Notes: generated from the sequence alone by a model not told the origin. Positions 15,954 to 41,388 are shown, counted from the first letter of the stretch. The stretch is DNA of 44,252 bases from an uncultured Caldilinea sp. (GCF_937128415.1 NZ_CAKZMJ010000053.1:1-44252); one strand, 5' to 3'. Made by a program: numbers and translations.

Positions 15954-16723
15954 GTTCACAAACCCATGTCATCTTGCCCGATCGCACCGACCGCGAGGAG
16001 TGGCTGCAACGTCAGCACTGGCTGCCTGATTGGCAGCAGATGTGGGACGCCGCTTTTCTGCGCCTGAGCGACGCCTTCGATCCATATGAGCGCGGTGAAA
16101 TTACGGTTTCAATGCGCCAGGGAATCGGCATGATCTTTGTGTTGGGGCTGACGGCCGGCCTGTTGCCCTTCCTCGGCAATTTATGGGTGAGCCTGCGCGC
16201 AGGGACTGCAGCGCCGTTGGCCGCCGCCGCTCTCTCCTTGACCGAGCTGGCGAGCGCCTATGCCGGCGCTCCCGCTCTAAACGCCGCAGCCAATACAACC
16301 AGCCTGCTTGCCGGCGTCGAACCGCGCATGCCGGGGTTTTTGGCCGCTCTGCTCTCCAGCCTGGGGCTGTGGCTGAACACGCCGTTGGGCTGGCTGTCGA
16401 GCTGGATCGTCTACGGCGCGTTTGTGGCTGCATTGGCGCGACTTTTCGGCGCAACCAATCGCCTGCAAACTTTCTTCGCTGCAACCAGCTTCACCGCCGC
16501 CCCGATGCTGCTCACCGGCCTGGCGCCGATCCCGCTGCTGGGGCCGCTCGCCGTCGTGGCGGCGTGGCTCTGGGCGGCGATCTTCTACTATCAGGCCGTG
16601 CGCTACGTCACCCGGCTCGATCCTGTGCGCACGCTGCTTTGCATGGCGCTGCCGCCGGCGGTCGCCGCTTTGACGGCGACGTTATTCGCCCTGTTCGTGG
16701 CGCTGCTGTTGCTGATCGGCTAA
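15950..16723 (+). CDS. Second YIP1-like integral membrane protein
   Basis: About 257 residues. A charged N-terminus (SSQTHVILPDRTDREEWLQR and on to DAFDPYERGEITVS) precedes about five helices beginning at QGIGMIFVLGLTAGLLPFLG. It has the same topology as the preceding gene, consistent with an old duplication. An AGGAGGG site precedes its ATG and the ATG overlaps the upstream stop (ATGA). A longer frame starting at 15341 is only the shadow of the upstream gene. The function is unknown; joint membrane residence with its neighbour is the main inference. Confidence 0.72.
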
Positions 16724-16726
16724 GCA

Positions 16727-16764
16727 GAGGCGTGACCTGCGCAGGTTCGGCCTCCGGCCGGACG
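16727..16764. repeat. 38-bp dispersed repeat, copy 1
   Basis: Starting just past the YIP1-like stop codon, this stretch contains GACCTGCGCAGGTTCGGCC and CCTCCGGCCGG. Its reverse complement matches 19911-19949 with a few differences. GACCTGCGCAGGTT is itself nearly palindromic. The stretch after it, to 16837, holds no gene; it includes an ACGCAACACGCACCACGC string related to the inverted repeat at 1418-1459. Confidence 0.7.
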
Positions 16765-16837
16765 CTCCCCTGCAACCCGACAAGATCAATCCACCGACGC
16801 AACACGCACCACGCTCCATGCCCCGTGCTTCACAGCC

Positions 16838-19722
<2,885 letters not shown>

Positions 19723-19783
19723 GGATGCTTTGCTTCCTTTTGAAATGGGTTCACGTTGAAAGCTGTCGAAGCCTCTGCTTTCC

Positions 19784-19815
19784 TCTTCCAGGGAGCCTGA
19801 GAGCTTCCTGAAAGA
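19784..19815. repeat. TCTTCCAGG hairpin, copy 2 of a dispersed family
   Basis: TCTTCCAGGGAGC (19784-19796) pairs with GCTTCCTGAAAGA (19803-19815) over 13 positions with two mismatches and a 6-nt loop. It resembles the hairpins at 6871-6896 and 41466-41502. It lies in the probable 5' leader of the subtilase gene, about 60 bases before its ATG, a position where a transcript hairpin could affect mRNA stability. Confidence 0.6.
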
Positions 19816-19910
19816 TGGCATGAAGCGCTCTCTCGATTTCAACATACAATTTGCGTTGAATCTTCCCCTTTTGCGAGTCATCCCTTGTCGTTGCTCGCAA
19901 TCATATCACA

Positions 19911-19949
19911 CTCCCGCCGGAGGCCGAACCTGCATAGGTCGCGCCTCCG
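19911..19949. repeat. 38-bp dispersed repeat, copy 2, inverted relative to copy 1
   Basis: CCGGAGGCCGAACCTGC (19917-19933) and the following AGGTCGCGCCTC match the reverse complement of 16727-16764 with only a few differences. The flanking stretch to 20020 has no gene. The two copies bracket the moaB-like and subtilase genes in inverted orientation, which is what recombination would need for flipping the segment. Confidence 0.7.
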
Positions 19950-20020
19950 ACAGGACATGGTCGCCCGTCCGAGGGCGTCCGGCTACGACCGTGAGATGGC
20001 GACTGGAAATCAGTAAGGGG

Positions 20021-21955
<1,935 letters not shown>

Positions 21956-22333
21956 TGGAACGGTCGTTTTCCGGAAGTGGCGGATCAGGTCAATCTATAT
22001 CGCCGACCCAAAGGTTGATTTCCACCTTTGATGGAATTTAACAGATGATTCTGGCGAGCCATGGACGCCGCTCGTAGCGGCACTTTCTGCCTCCACCCAA
22101 AATCTGGCGGTCCGCCGGGCACGGGCAGCCAGGAGTCGCACTGCGAGACTTGCCAGATTGTTCTGTCGAAAACCATCAGAGGCGCCTTTTTCACAACGAT
22201 GGTGAATCGATGTTGCGCTATTGCGTCTAGAAGTTGCAATCCAAGCCACCACATAAAATATTGTTGCACCGGCAAGAGCGGCTGTCAATCGTGAAAAAGT
22301 TGCAACTATCCTGAAAACGTTATTGCGGTCTCT
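21956..22333. other. Gene-free stretch of 378 bp
   Basis: Between the kinase and the HD protein, both leftward, there is no supported gene. Composition is visibly more AT-rich than the neighbours, especially after 22180. Two overlapping leftward frames (21985-22275 and 21995-22288) encode unlike, low-plausibility peptides with no ribosome site. The kinase promoter should lie here. It may be a decayed gene or insertion, but no terminal repeats are visible. Confidence 0.5.
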
Positions 22334-23001
22334 TCAGAAGGTCTGATCGAGGCTCTCCGCCATCTCAGCGTCCAACGCGTCAAAGAAGGCGACCATTGTC
22401 GCATGCCGGCGGCAGCCGATCGCGCGCGCCGTCGGCGTGTGCAGAGAGTCCAGCAGCTGCCTGAGCTTGAAGACATATTCATGCACCGGCGTGTAGTCCG
22501 GCGTGGAGGGGTCGTTTTCCGTCGGTTCGATCGCCCGCGCGGGCTTGCGCCACAGGCGGCCGCCATGAGCGCCCGCATAGGCGAACGCACGCGCCACGCC
22601 GATGGCGCCGATGGCGTCTAGCTTGTCGGCGTCGTAGAGGCATTGCGCCTCCAGCGTCTGCGGTCGCACGCTCGCATCCCGGTGACGATGCGCCTCGATG
22701 CAGTGTGCAATCTGCTCCGCCAGCGTCGGCGACGCCCCGCGTTCGAGCAGCAGGCGCTGGGCGCGGGCTGCCGCGCGCAGGTGGTGCGCGTTGCGACGCT
22801 GCGCCGTCGGTTCATGTGGTTCGCCAGGAACGGGAAGGTCATGGAGCAGGGCGGCCAGCCGCACCACGGCGACGTCCGCTCCTTCGGCGAGGGCGATCTT
22901 CTCGGCAAGTCGAGCCACGCGCAGCACATGGTCGAAGTCATGGGCGGCGTCGCCGGCCTCATAGAGCAGACGGGCGTCTTCGATGGAGAGCAGCGATTCT
23001 G

Positions 23002-23005
<4 letters not shown>
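22334..23005 (-). CDS. HD-domain phosphohydrolase
   Basis: A 223-residue metal-dependent phosphohydrolase. Metal residues appear in HDFDHVLRV near residue 23, in AALLHDLP and in YDADKLDAIGAIGVARAF. Two blocks, CLYDADKLDAIG and RAFAYAG, match the YedJ-like HD branch. Such proteins hydrolyse phosphomonoesters or nucleotides; the substrate is unknown. The ATG overlaps the stop of the upstream membrane glycosyltransferase by four bases (ATGA), so its synthesis follows from that gene. Confidence 0.85.
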
Positions 23006-26534
<3,529 letters not shown>

Positions 26535-26624
26535 AGGCTTGTCCACGAATTGCGTCGCTCGGTTAGCACCATTCTAGCGACAAAAGAGGGAGCGACCAAA
26601 CCCTCCGTCCGACGCGACTCGCCT

Positions 26625-28142
<1,518 letters not shown>

Positions 28143-28186
28143 GGCGCCGTCCTCGTCGCAATGGACATGGCGCCATGCAATGGGTC

Positions 28187-31357
<3,171 letters not shown>

Positions 31358-31429
31358 TTCAATGTCCTATTGTTTCAAGCTCTTGTTATTCACGTTGTGG
31401 AATGGATTGTGCGATGAACGGGTTGCGCA

Positions 31430-31459
31430 ATTATGAATTTCCGCACCATTGTGCCACAA
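31430..31459 (-). promoter_or_regulatory. Candidate promoter of the beta-galactosidase gene
   Basis: On the leftward strand, TTGTGG (31454-31459) and CATAAT (31430-31435) are 18 bp apart, giving a start of transcription near 31423. Near it lie TTGCGCAA (31423-31430, an 8-bp palindrome) and ATTGTGCG (31406-31413), which could be a regulator site. The match is moderate; no local regulator of sugar use is present besides the TetR gene. Confidence 0.35.
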
Positions 31460-31575
31460 GAAGGGGGCCAACAAGAAAGAGAAAGCAGAACGGCGGATGC
31501 CTTTCCCTCCCATCAATTTTTCAAAAGACTCCCCAAATGGCCGGTGACGCAATCTATGGAACGATCCAAAATAAT

Positions 31576-31589
31576 AACGAACGTCCGTT
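31576..31589. promoter_or_regulatory. Near-palindromic candidate TetR operator
   Basis: AACGAACGTCCGTT reads almost identically on both strands, the only mismatch being the A/C pair at positions 5 and 10. It lies 22 bases upstream of the TetR ATG and just before a run of T. TetR regulators usually bind such sites upstream of their own gene and control it together with the transported or exporter genes. The only divergent gene is the beta-galactosidase. Binding is not shown. Confidence 0.55.
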
Positions 31590-31611
31590 TTTTTTTATAG
31601 AGGTCTGGCTG

Positions 31612-32208
31612 ATGCATGAGGAACTGACGCGAAAGGGAGAGCAGACGCAATCCCGCATCATGGAGGCTGCTTACGTCCTGTTTATGAGTCAGGGCTATCA
31701 TGGCACGTCCATGCGCCAGATTGCGCAGCGCGCGGGTCTCACGTTGGGCGGCGTCTACGCGCACTTCGCAAGCAAAGAGGAAATCTGGAAGGCGGTGCTT
31801 TTCGAGCGTCATCCCTATCACACGATTCTGCCTGTTTTACGAGCGACAGAAGGAAAGACGGTGGAAACGCTCCTTCGCAACGCGGCCCGACGACTCGTCG
31901 GCGAGTTGGAGAAGCGCAGCGACCTGCTCCACCTGATGTTCATCGAGATCGTGGAGTTCAATGGCATGCATTTACCGGCTCTTTATGAGCAAATTGCGCC
32001 GGAGCTCACTCCCCTGTTCGATGTGATCCAGGCTGGAGAAGGGAGGCTGCGCGCGATTCCTCCCTTGCTGCTGGTGCGCTCCTTTCTTGGCTTCTTCTTC
32101 TCTTATTACATCACGGAGGCAATGATGCCGCCATCACTGCGCTCTCTGATGGGCGAAGATGCGCTTGAGGTGTTTATTGATATCTATCTCCATGGCGTGA
32201 TGGCGTAA
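31612..32208 (+). CDS. TetR/AcrR family transcriptional regulator
   Basis: A 198-residue repressor. The helix-turn-helix spans about residues 15-60, with AAYVLFMSQGYHGTSMRQIAQR and then AGLTLGGVYAHFASKEEI, the most conserved TetR signature. The C-terminal ligand-binding helices show TVETLLRNAARRLVGELE. The ATG at 31612 follows an AGAGGT site and gives the natural MHEELTRKGEQTQSRI start; an in-frame extension back to 31342 has no ribosome site and covers the operator region. It lies upstream of and in line with an exporter operon, so it most likely represses that and itself. The inducer is unknown. Confidence 0.92.
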   Translation: MHEELTRKGEQTQSRIMEAAYVLFMSQGYHGTSMRQIAQRAGLTLGGVYAHFASKEEIWKAVLFERHPYHTILPVLRATEGKTVETLLRNAARRLVGELEKRSDLLHLMFIEIVEFNGMHLPALYEQIAPELTPLFDVIQAGEGRLRAIPPLLLVRSFLGFFFSYYITEAMMPPSLRSLMGEDALEVFIDIYLHGVMA

Positions 32209-32306
32209 AAGGGCGCAAACCGTCCAGATGAAACAGCGGAAGAGAGGGGCGACGCCGAGCGGATGGAGCTCTCAAAGAAGACTCTACATCGAGACATTTA
32301 GAAACA

Positions 32307-33461
<1,155 letters not shown>

Positions 33462-33474
33462 GGGAGAACGGTCT

Positions 33475-34122
33475 ATGCATCCCGATCCTCGTCGCGTGAT
33501 TCCGGTTTTGGTCTTGCTGTTGCTTTTGGCGCTGGCGGGATATTATCTGGTCTGGCCTGCGTTCAGCAAAGACGATGCATTGATCGTTTCCGGCGCAATT
33601 GAGGCAACAGAGGTGCGCCTCGCTTCGGAATTTGGTGGACGCGTCGATGAAGTGTTGGTGGTCGAAGGCGAGCGCGTGGCGAGGGATCAAGTTGTGGCGA
33701 CCGTGCGGCCGAGCATCGCTGTGCGCGACGCCTCCGCTCGGGAACGGATTCGCACGCCCATTGACGGCGTGGTTCTTTATCGTTCTGTGGAGCCCGGCGA
33801 ATTTGCCGCACCGGGCGCGCCGCTGATCACCGTGGCCGACCTCGACCATCTGACGGTGACCGTTTATGTCCCAGAAGATCGCTACGGACGAATCGCATTG
33901 GGTGCAATCTATCCGATCACGGTCGACTCGTTCCCAGGCGAGGTCTTCACCGGCACGGTGCGCCATATCGCCGATCATGCGGAATTCACCCCGCGCAACG
34001 TGCAAACCACCGACAGCCGCAAAACGACGGTCTTCGCCGTCAAACTCGATCTTGCGTCTGGGGCTGGAAAGCTCAAGCCCGGGATGCCGGCGGATGTCAA
34101 CTTCGGAGATTTAAACGACTGA
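33475..34122 (+). CDS. Short HlyD-like adaptor lacking the hairpin domain
   Basis: A 215-residue membrane-fusion-protein-like adaptor. One N-terminal helix (PVLVLLLLLALAGYYLVWPAF) leads to a lipoyl half (VSGAIEATEVRLASEFGGRVDEVLVVEGERVARDQ). The second lipoyl half follows directly (RTPIDGVVLYRSVEPGEFAAPGAPLITVADL), and then comes the beta-barrel (LTVTVYVPEDRYGRIALG onward). Usual YbhG-type adaptors are near 330 residues, with a long coiled-coil hairpin between the lipoyl halves; here only about 12 residues replace it. No frameshift is seen, so the absence appears to be real. It follows the permease by 13 bp and is likely part of the same export complex. Absence of the hairpin suits a cell without an outer membrane. 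Confidence 0.85.
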   Translation: MHPDPRRVIPVLVLLLLLALAGYYLVWPAFSKDDALIVSGAIEATEVRLASEFGGRVDEVLVVEGERVARDQVVATVRPSIAVRDASARERIRTPIDGVVLYRSVEPGEFAAPGAPLITVADLDHLTVTVYVPEDRYGRIALGAIYPITVDSFPGEVFTGTVRHIADHAEFTPRNVQTTDSRKTTVFAVKLDLASGAGKLKPGMPADVNFGDLND

Positions 34123-34195
34123 GCAGTTGGCCGGCGATGTCCTTCGTCCGAGCATGGCTCCACTCGTGCATCTCAAACAGAGCGAAAACAATCCG

Positions 34196-35140
34196 ATGTC
34201 CGACTATTTAATCGACGCCCAAGACTTGTACAAATTCTTTGGTGAGCGACGCGCTGTCGCCGGCCTCACGCTACGCATTCCGAGCGGCGAGATCTATGGG
34301 TTGGTGGGGCCCGACGGCGCCGGAAAAACCACAGTATTACGCCTCCTGTGCGGCGCTCTGACCCTGGATGCGGGGCGCATCCTGATCGACAGCTTTGATA
34401 TGCGCAGCGAGGCCGAGCGCGCACGCGAGCAAATCGGCTACCTGGCGCAACGCTTCGCCCTTTACGAAGAGCTCACCGTCCAGGAAAACCTACGCTTTTT
34501 CGCCGAAGTGCGGGGATTGAAACGGGCGCAGTGGATGCAACGCAGCCAGGAAATTTTGGACTTTGTTGGATTGACTCCTTTTCGCAATCGCCGCGCCGGA
34601 CAACTTTCGGGAGGAATGAAACAAAAACTGGGGTTGGCGCTGGCCTTGATCAACGAACCACGCGTTCTTCTGCTCGATGAGCCGACGACCGGCGTCGATC
34701 CGGTGACTCGACAGGATTTCTGGCGGCTGCTGCTACCTTTGCTGCGCCGTCGACGCGTGGCCGTCCTCGTCAGCACGCCCTATATGGACGAAGCGCTGCG
34801 TTGTACGCGCATCGGGTTCATGCGCAATGGTCGCATCATTCAGGAAGGCTCCCCGGCTCACCTGCGGCGTCGACTCGCCGGCCGCGTTCTTGAGTTGACC
34901 GGTGGGCCTGCGCCTCTGGTGGCAGCGCTTGCGCGCTCCGAGCCGGCGGTGGAAGCGGTTCACCGCTTTGGGGCCCGCTTTCACGTGCGCGTGGCGCCGG
35001 GGGCGTTGGAGGCTGTGCTGGTGAGGTTGGAGGCATCGATTCGGGCGGCGGGCGGCGTCGTCGAAAACCTGCAGCCTATTGAGCCGCAGTTAGAGGATGT
35101 CTTCATCGAGTTGGCGGAGGGCGCCGAAGAAAAAGGTTGA
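34196..35140 (+). CDS. ABC transporter ATPase 1 (YbhF N-half-like), H-loop His missing
   Basis: About 314 residues. Walker A is GPDGAGKTT, the Q-loop GYLAQRFALYEELTV, the signature LSGGMKQKLGLAL and Walker B VLLLDEPTTGVDP. The H-loop, normally STHYMDEA, is STPYMDEA with Pro195 in place of His. A C-terminal extension follows (RRRLAGRVLELTGG to EPQLEDVFIELAEG), as in drug and lipid exporters. Fused YbhF carries both halves in one chain; here they are separate genes. The ATG at 34196 gives a natural start MSDYLIDAQDLYKFFG; an upstream TTG at 34127 is less likely. It follows the adaptor by 73 bp. It is expected to pair with the next ATPase. Confidence 0.88.
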   Translation: MSDYLIDAQDLYKFFGERRAVAGLTLRIPSGEIYGLVGPDGAGKTTVLRLLCGALTLDAGRILIDSFDMRSEAERAREQIGYLAQRFALYEELTVQENLRFFAEVRGLKRAQWMQRSQEILDFVGLTPFRNRRAGQLSGGMKQKLGLALALINEPRVLLLDEPTTGVDPVTRQDFWRLLLPLLRRRRVAVLVSTPYMDEALRCTRIGFMRNGRIIQEGSPAHLRRRLAGRVLELTGGPAPLVAALARSEPAVEAVHRFGARFHVRVAPGALEAVLVRLEASIRAAGGVVENLQPIEPQLEDVFIELAEGAEEKG

Positions 35141-35177
35141 TCTGGCGATAAGCGTGCTTCGATACAGAGGCGCAGAA

Positions 35178-36125
35178 ATGCAAGGACGCATCGCACACAA
35201 CAGCGCGGAACGAACTGTCATCCATACGGAGAACCTTACACGACGCTTCGGCGACTTTGTGGCGGTTGACCACGTGAACCTGGATGTCGCCGCCGGTCAG
35301 GTGTTGGGCTTCTTAGGCCCCAACGGCTCGGGCAAGACGACGACAATTCGCATGTTGCTCGGGCTGTTGCGCCCCAGCGCGGGGCGCGCCGAAGTGCTAG
35401 GGCTGGATGTCACCAGGCATCCTGAGGCGGTGCGCGCCCGCACCGGTTACATGTCACAAAAATTTGCGCTTTATGGCGAGTTGACCGTGCTTGAAAATCT
35501 GGCCTTCTATGCCGGCGTCTATGGCATCAACGACGCGGCGCGGCTTCGCGAAATCATACACAACCTGGGGTTGGCGGGAATGGACAAACAGCGCGTAAAC
35601 ACCCTCTCCACCGGATGGCGACAGCGGCTGGCGTTGGCGATCGCTATCATCCACAGACCTCCGTTGCTCTTCCTCGATGAACCGACCAGCGGCGTCGATC
35701 CGGTGGCGCGACGGGCATTTTGGGAGCTGATTTACGATCTGGCGGCGCAAGGCGTCACGGTCATGGTGTCGACCCATTACATGGATGAGGCTGAGTATTG
35801 CACACAGGTTGGCGTCATGCGCGCAGGCAGATTGCTGGCGCTCGATGAGCCGGAAAGGCTTAAGCGCTCCCTGCCCGGACAAGTGTGGGAAGTGCACGCC
35901 GATCCACTGCTCGACGCCCTCGACTGCCTGGAGGCGCAGCCGTTCGTCTTACGTGCAGGGCTGGCCGGCGATCATCTGCGCGTCGTGCTTCCACCGAACG
36001 TCTCGTCAGACGCAATCCGCCGCACCCTGCTTGACCGCTCCATCCACGTCCAAACACTGACGCCCGGCGTCCCCACAATGGAGGACGTTTTCATGACGCT
36101 GGCGACCGCCGCAGATGCGTTATGA
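35178..36125 (+). CDS. ABC transporter ATPase 2, signature motif altered
   Basis: About 315 residues. Walker A is GPNGSGKTT, the Q-loop YMSQKFALYGELTV, Walker B LLFLDEPTSGVDP and the H-loop STHYMDEA, all normal. The signature motif, LSGGQ in most, is LSTGW (Thr145, Trp147). The Asp/Glu set is complete, so this subunit can hydrolyse ATP in a site completed by the signature of its partner. The ATG at 35178 has an AGAGG site; the frame running back to 35097 overlaps the other ATPase and is not favoured. It ends about 35 bp before the convergent biotin carrier gene. An exporter of a hydrophobic or lipid-like substrate is plausible from this family. Confidence 0.88.
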   Translation: MQGRIAHNSAERTVIHTENLTRRFGDFVAVDHVNLDVAAGQVLGFLGPNGSGKTTTIRMLLGLLRPSAGRAEVLGLDVTRHPEAVRARTGYMSQKFALYGELTVLENLAFYAGVYGINDAARLREIIHNLGLAGMDKQRVNTLSTGWRQRLALAIAIIHRPPLLFLDEPTSGVDPVARRAFWELIYDLAAQGVTVMVSTHYMDEAEYCTQVGVMRAGRLLALDEPERLKRSLPGQVWEVHADPLLDALDCLEAQPFVLRAGLAGDHLRVVLPPNVSSDAIRRTLLDRSIHVQTLTPGVPTMEDVFMTLATAADAL

Positions 36126-36159
36126 GCCGAGAAAGTTCTCAGAAGAGATCGAACGGCCC

Positions 36160-36654
36160 TTATTGAATTTCAACCATCACCTCGCCCAGCGCCACCGTCT
36201 GGCCTGGTTGGACCGCAAGATGATGGACAACGCCGCGAATGGGCGAGCGGATTTCGTTTTCCATTTTCATGGCTTCCAACACCAACAGCGGCTGACCGAC
36301 GTCGACCACCTGCCCGGGCTCAACGTGGACGCGCGTGATCAGCCCAGGGATCGGCGCCTTGACGCGACCGTCGCCTACAGCGGGCCGCGCGCCGCCTGCC
36401 TCCTTGTCTCGCACCACAATGTCGTAACGGCCGCTGTAAATCTGCGCCACGCGCAGGTCGGGGCTGAGGATGAACTCGTAGGGTCGGTCATCGACGATCA
36501 TCCAGTCGACCAGCTCCGGACTGTCGAAGTCCGGGACAAAGACGGTCAGCGGATGTCCGTCGACAAACACCATAAACTCCCCCGGCCGCGCGCGACTGGG
36601 CGTCACTTCGACTTCATGGGGCTGGTTTTCAACCAGGATGGTCAGCTTATGCAT
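36160..36654 (-). CDS. Biotin carboxyl carrier protein with N-terminal BT-barrel-like region
   Basis: A 164-residue carrier. The biotin site is VLEAMKMENEI with Lys130, inside a lipoyl fold starting VKAPIPGLITRVHVEPGQVV. The first 90 or so residues form a separate beta-rich part (VDWMIVDDRPYEFILSPDLRV, YSGRYDIVVRDKE) resembling the BT domain that links biotin carboxylase to the carrier in propionyl-CoA carboxylase alpha chains. It lies ten bases after the biotin carboxylase stop and is the last gene of the leftward carboxylase operon. Biotin moves CO2 from the carboxylase to the carboxyltransferase. A split alpha chain is the likely origin. Confidence 0.88.
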   Translation of the reverse strand: MHKLTILVENQPHEVEVTPSRARPGEFMVFVDGHPLTVFVPDFDSPELVDWMIVDDRPYEFILSPDLRVAQIYSGRYDIVVRDKEAGGARPAVGDGRVKAPIPGLITRVHVEPGQVVDVGQPLLVLEAMKMENEIRSPIRGVVHHLAVQPGQTVALGEVMVEIQ

Positions 36655-36664
36655 CGCTCTCTCC

Positions 36665-38161
<1,497 letters not shown>

Positions 38162-38174
38162 AAGCAATCGCTCC

Positions 38175-39710
<1,536 letters not shown>

Positions 39711-39783
39711 CGGAGCACCTCCATTTCCTGTCTGTAAGGGATAGCTTCTCAACGTCGCCCGCAAGCTTCGCCCAGGCTTCTGC

Positions 39784-40725
39784 TCATGCGAGCACCGCCA
39801 CAGTCAACACATGACGCCCATGCAAGCGCCACCAGCCTGACCAGACGCCGGGAAACTGAGCGCCTAGCTGTTCGTCTACATCGATTCGGAACGGCTTCCA
39901 ATCCTGCGTTGACGCTGCTGCTGCAACATCGAACAGGCAGGCGATGCGCTGCGTATCCAGGCGCAACCCCTCGCGCAGCGCCTTCAGAGCAGCCTCCTTG
40001 CCGCTCCAGATGACGGTGGCGAGAACGTCGCCTGCGGCGGGCGTTGCAGCGTTGTGTACAGCACTGGCTTCGCCTGCGCCCCGCCCAACGTCCACTCGAA
40101 GAGACAGGCTAAAGCCGGCGGGGGCGTCGGCGGTGCATTTGAATGCGCTCGTCAGTGCAGGCGCCCAATACACCCGGTGCGGCAGGACATGGTACGCCTG
40201 CTCCACCGTCGCCATCTCCGCCTGCGTAAAATAACTGCGCACAAAACTCGGTTCACGCGGTTCAATGAACTCAATGTCGCAGCCCAGGGATGGAAGAAGA
40301 CGAGGTGTTCGGGGTGCAGAGGAGCGGGAAGACAGGGAAAGGCATCCATCTCTGGGTCTAAAGCTTTCGATCAGTCCACAGAACGCCACCCCGTGGCTAT
40401 GGCTAATGCTCAGCGAGACCGGGAGGCGCTCGAACAGGTCGCCCCATCCGCCTTCACCTTCGCAGCGGGCTGCGTAGGGCGCGCCGTCAGGGTCGGCGCC
40501 GATATAGATTTCGTTCAACGCCGGCCTTTCATCCCTCGTCTCCGCCAGGTAGCGCTGCACCAGATTCTTGGCCGTCCAGCGGCCGAGCAGCCAGTCGCGG
40601 CGGCGCTTGTCGACCCGCAAGCTGGCCAGGCGCCGTCGCTCGGCCGGCCCCAGCCAGGCGGGCGGGACGTCGCTGCGCAAAATTTCGGGACAGTCGTCAA
40701 ACGACTGGATCAGCCAGTGGATCAT
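39784..40725 (-). CDS. 4'-phosphopantetheinyl transferase superfamily protein
   Basis: A 313-residue transferase, longer than typical Sfp (about 230). The magnesium/CoA motif LGCDIEFIEPRE and the second motif WSGKEAALKALREG are present, as is ISHSHG before the first. A loop of extra length, including DAPAGFSLSLRVDVGRG and AGEASAVHNAATPAAGD, separates the two motifs. It moves phosphopantetheine from CoA to carrier-domain Ser. It lies 73 bp before the carboxyltransferase gene and a short distance downstream of a synthase gene that has a carrier domain, so it most likely serves that synthase. An AGGA site precedes its ATG. Confidence 0.88.
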   Translation of the reverse strand: MIHWLIQSFDDCPEILRSDVPPAWLGPAERRRLASLRVDKRRRDWLLGRWTAKNLVQRYLAETRDERPALNEIYIGADPDGAPYAARCEGEGGWGDLFERLPVSLSISHSHGVAFCGLIESFRPRDGCLSLSSRSSAPRTPRLLPSLGCDIEFIEPREPSFVRSYFTQAEMATVEQAYHVLPHRVYWAPALTSAFKCTADAPAGFSLSLRVDVGRGAGEASAVHNAATPAAGDVLATVIWSGKEAALKALREGLRLDTQRIACLFDVAAAASTQDWKPFRIDVDEQLGAQFPGVWSGWWRLHGRHVLTVAVLA

Positions 40726-40768
40726 AAGGAATCCTGAAATTGCTACAGCTAGTTCGCATCTACGTCAC

Positions 40769-40993
40769 CTACGCGTAACGACGCCCCTCTGCGATAAATT
40801 CGAGAATCTCTTCCGTCGAAATGTCTACGTCAATCCCTTCGACGTCAAGCGGAGACGTTGTCGCTTTTTCTGGTCTGATGACAAATACACTTCCATCACG
40901 ACGTCTTACGCGCACCTCGCCTTCGGCTGCCGCCTTGTCGAGCAGGGACGCAAGATTCTGGCGCGCTTCACTATAGGTGTATACAGCGCTCAT
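40769..40993 (-). CDS. Antitoxin of a reversed-order PIN module (Phd/YefM-type)
   Basis: A 74-residue protein. AVYTYSEARQNLASLLDKAAAEGEVRVRRRDGSVFVI is the N-terminal DNA-binding fold of Phd/YefM proteins and the acidic rest (DVEGIDVDISTEEILEFI) would bind the toxin. It begins inside the toxin gene stop (ATGA at 40990-40993), so it is made after the PIN protein, the opposite of the more usual antitoxin-first order and of the other module in this window. Its transcription comes from the promoter near 41431-41462. It may bind the palindrome at 41412-41435. Confidence 0.84.
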   Translation of the reverse strand: MSAVYTYSEARQNLASLLDKAAAEGEVRVRRRDGSVFVIRPEKATTSPLDVEGIDVDISTEEILEFIAEGRRYA

Positions 40994-41388
40994 CGCTCTA
41001 TCTCCACAACAGGAACTCCATACATCTTTGCAACTGACTGTAAAGATCGATCAAGCGTTAGCAATGCACTGTGATATTTCTCTGCACAACGAAGCAAGTA
41101 CGCATCATACGCGTAAACATTAAGTCTCGATGCCAATCGAAGCGACTCTTCTAGTTCTACATCAACCAGACGGATTGGGATGGACTGATAGATCGCCAAC
41201 GCATCGACCACCTGTTGCAAACCAAGTCTCTGACGTCTTAACATCGCTGAAAAGGCGTTTCCGATCTCAATGTGAATCGAAAAGGGCGCAATCAAATTCG
41301 CTTCATACGTCGCCTGAATGAGCGCCGGCTTCTCAGGCTCATTGAGTATCACAGCAATGATCGCCGATGCGTCAATAACTATTTCCAT
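40990..41388 (-). CDS. vapC: PIN-domain ribonuclease toxin, VapC family, in toxin-first order
   Basis: A 132-residue PIN protein. Asp in IVIDASAIIAV, Glu in FSIHIEIGNAF, Asp in NVYAYDAYLLRCAEKY and Asp in LLTLDRSLQ are the usual acidic set for metal-dependent RNA cleavage. It starts at the ATG at 41388 with only weak GA-rich sequence upstream, and overlaps the antitoxin start (ATGA). Family, fold and partner are clear; the RNA target is not. It lies within the leftward biosynthetic group between the synthase and the transferase, where loss of the module would release free toxin. Confidence 0.87.
   Translation of the reverse strand: MEIVIDASAIIAVILNEPEKPALIQATYEANLIAPFSIHIEIGNAFSAMLRRQRLGLQQVVDALAIYQSIPIRLVDVELEESLRLASRLNVYAYDAYLLRCAEKYHSALLTLDRSLQSVAKMYGVPVVEIER

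Noticed and set aside
21985..22288. Two overlapping leftward frames of 96 and 97 codons
   Set aside because: No ribosome site, unlike composition and no family resemblance that I can support.
33475..34122. Frameshift or deletion as a cause of the short adaptor
   Set aside because: The frame is open from start to stop with both lipoyl halves and the barrel in phase, so a broken gene is not supported.
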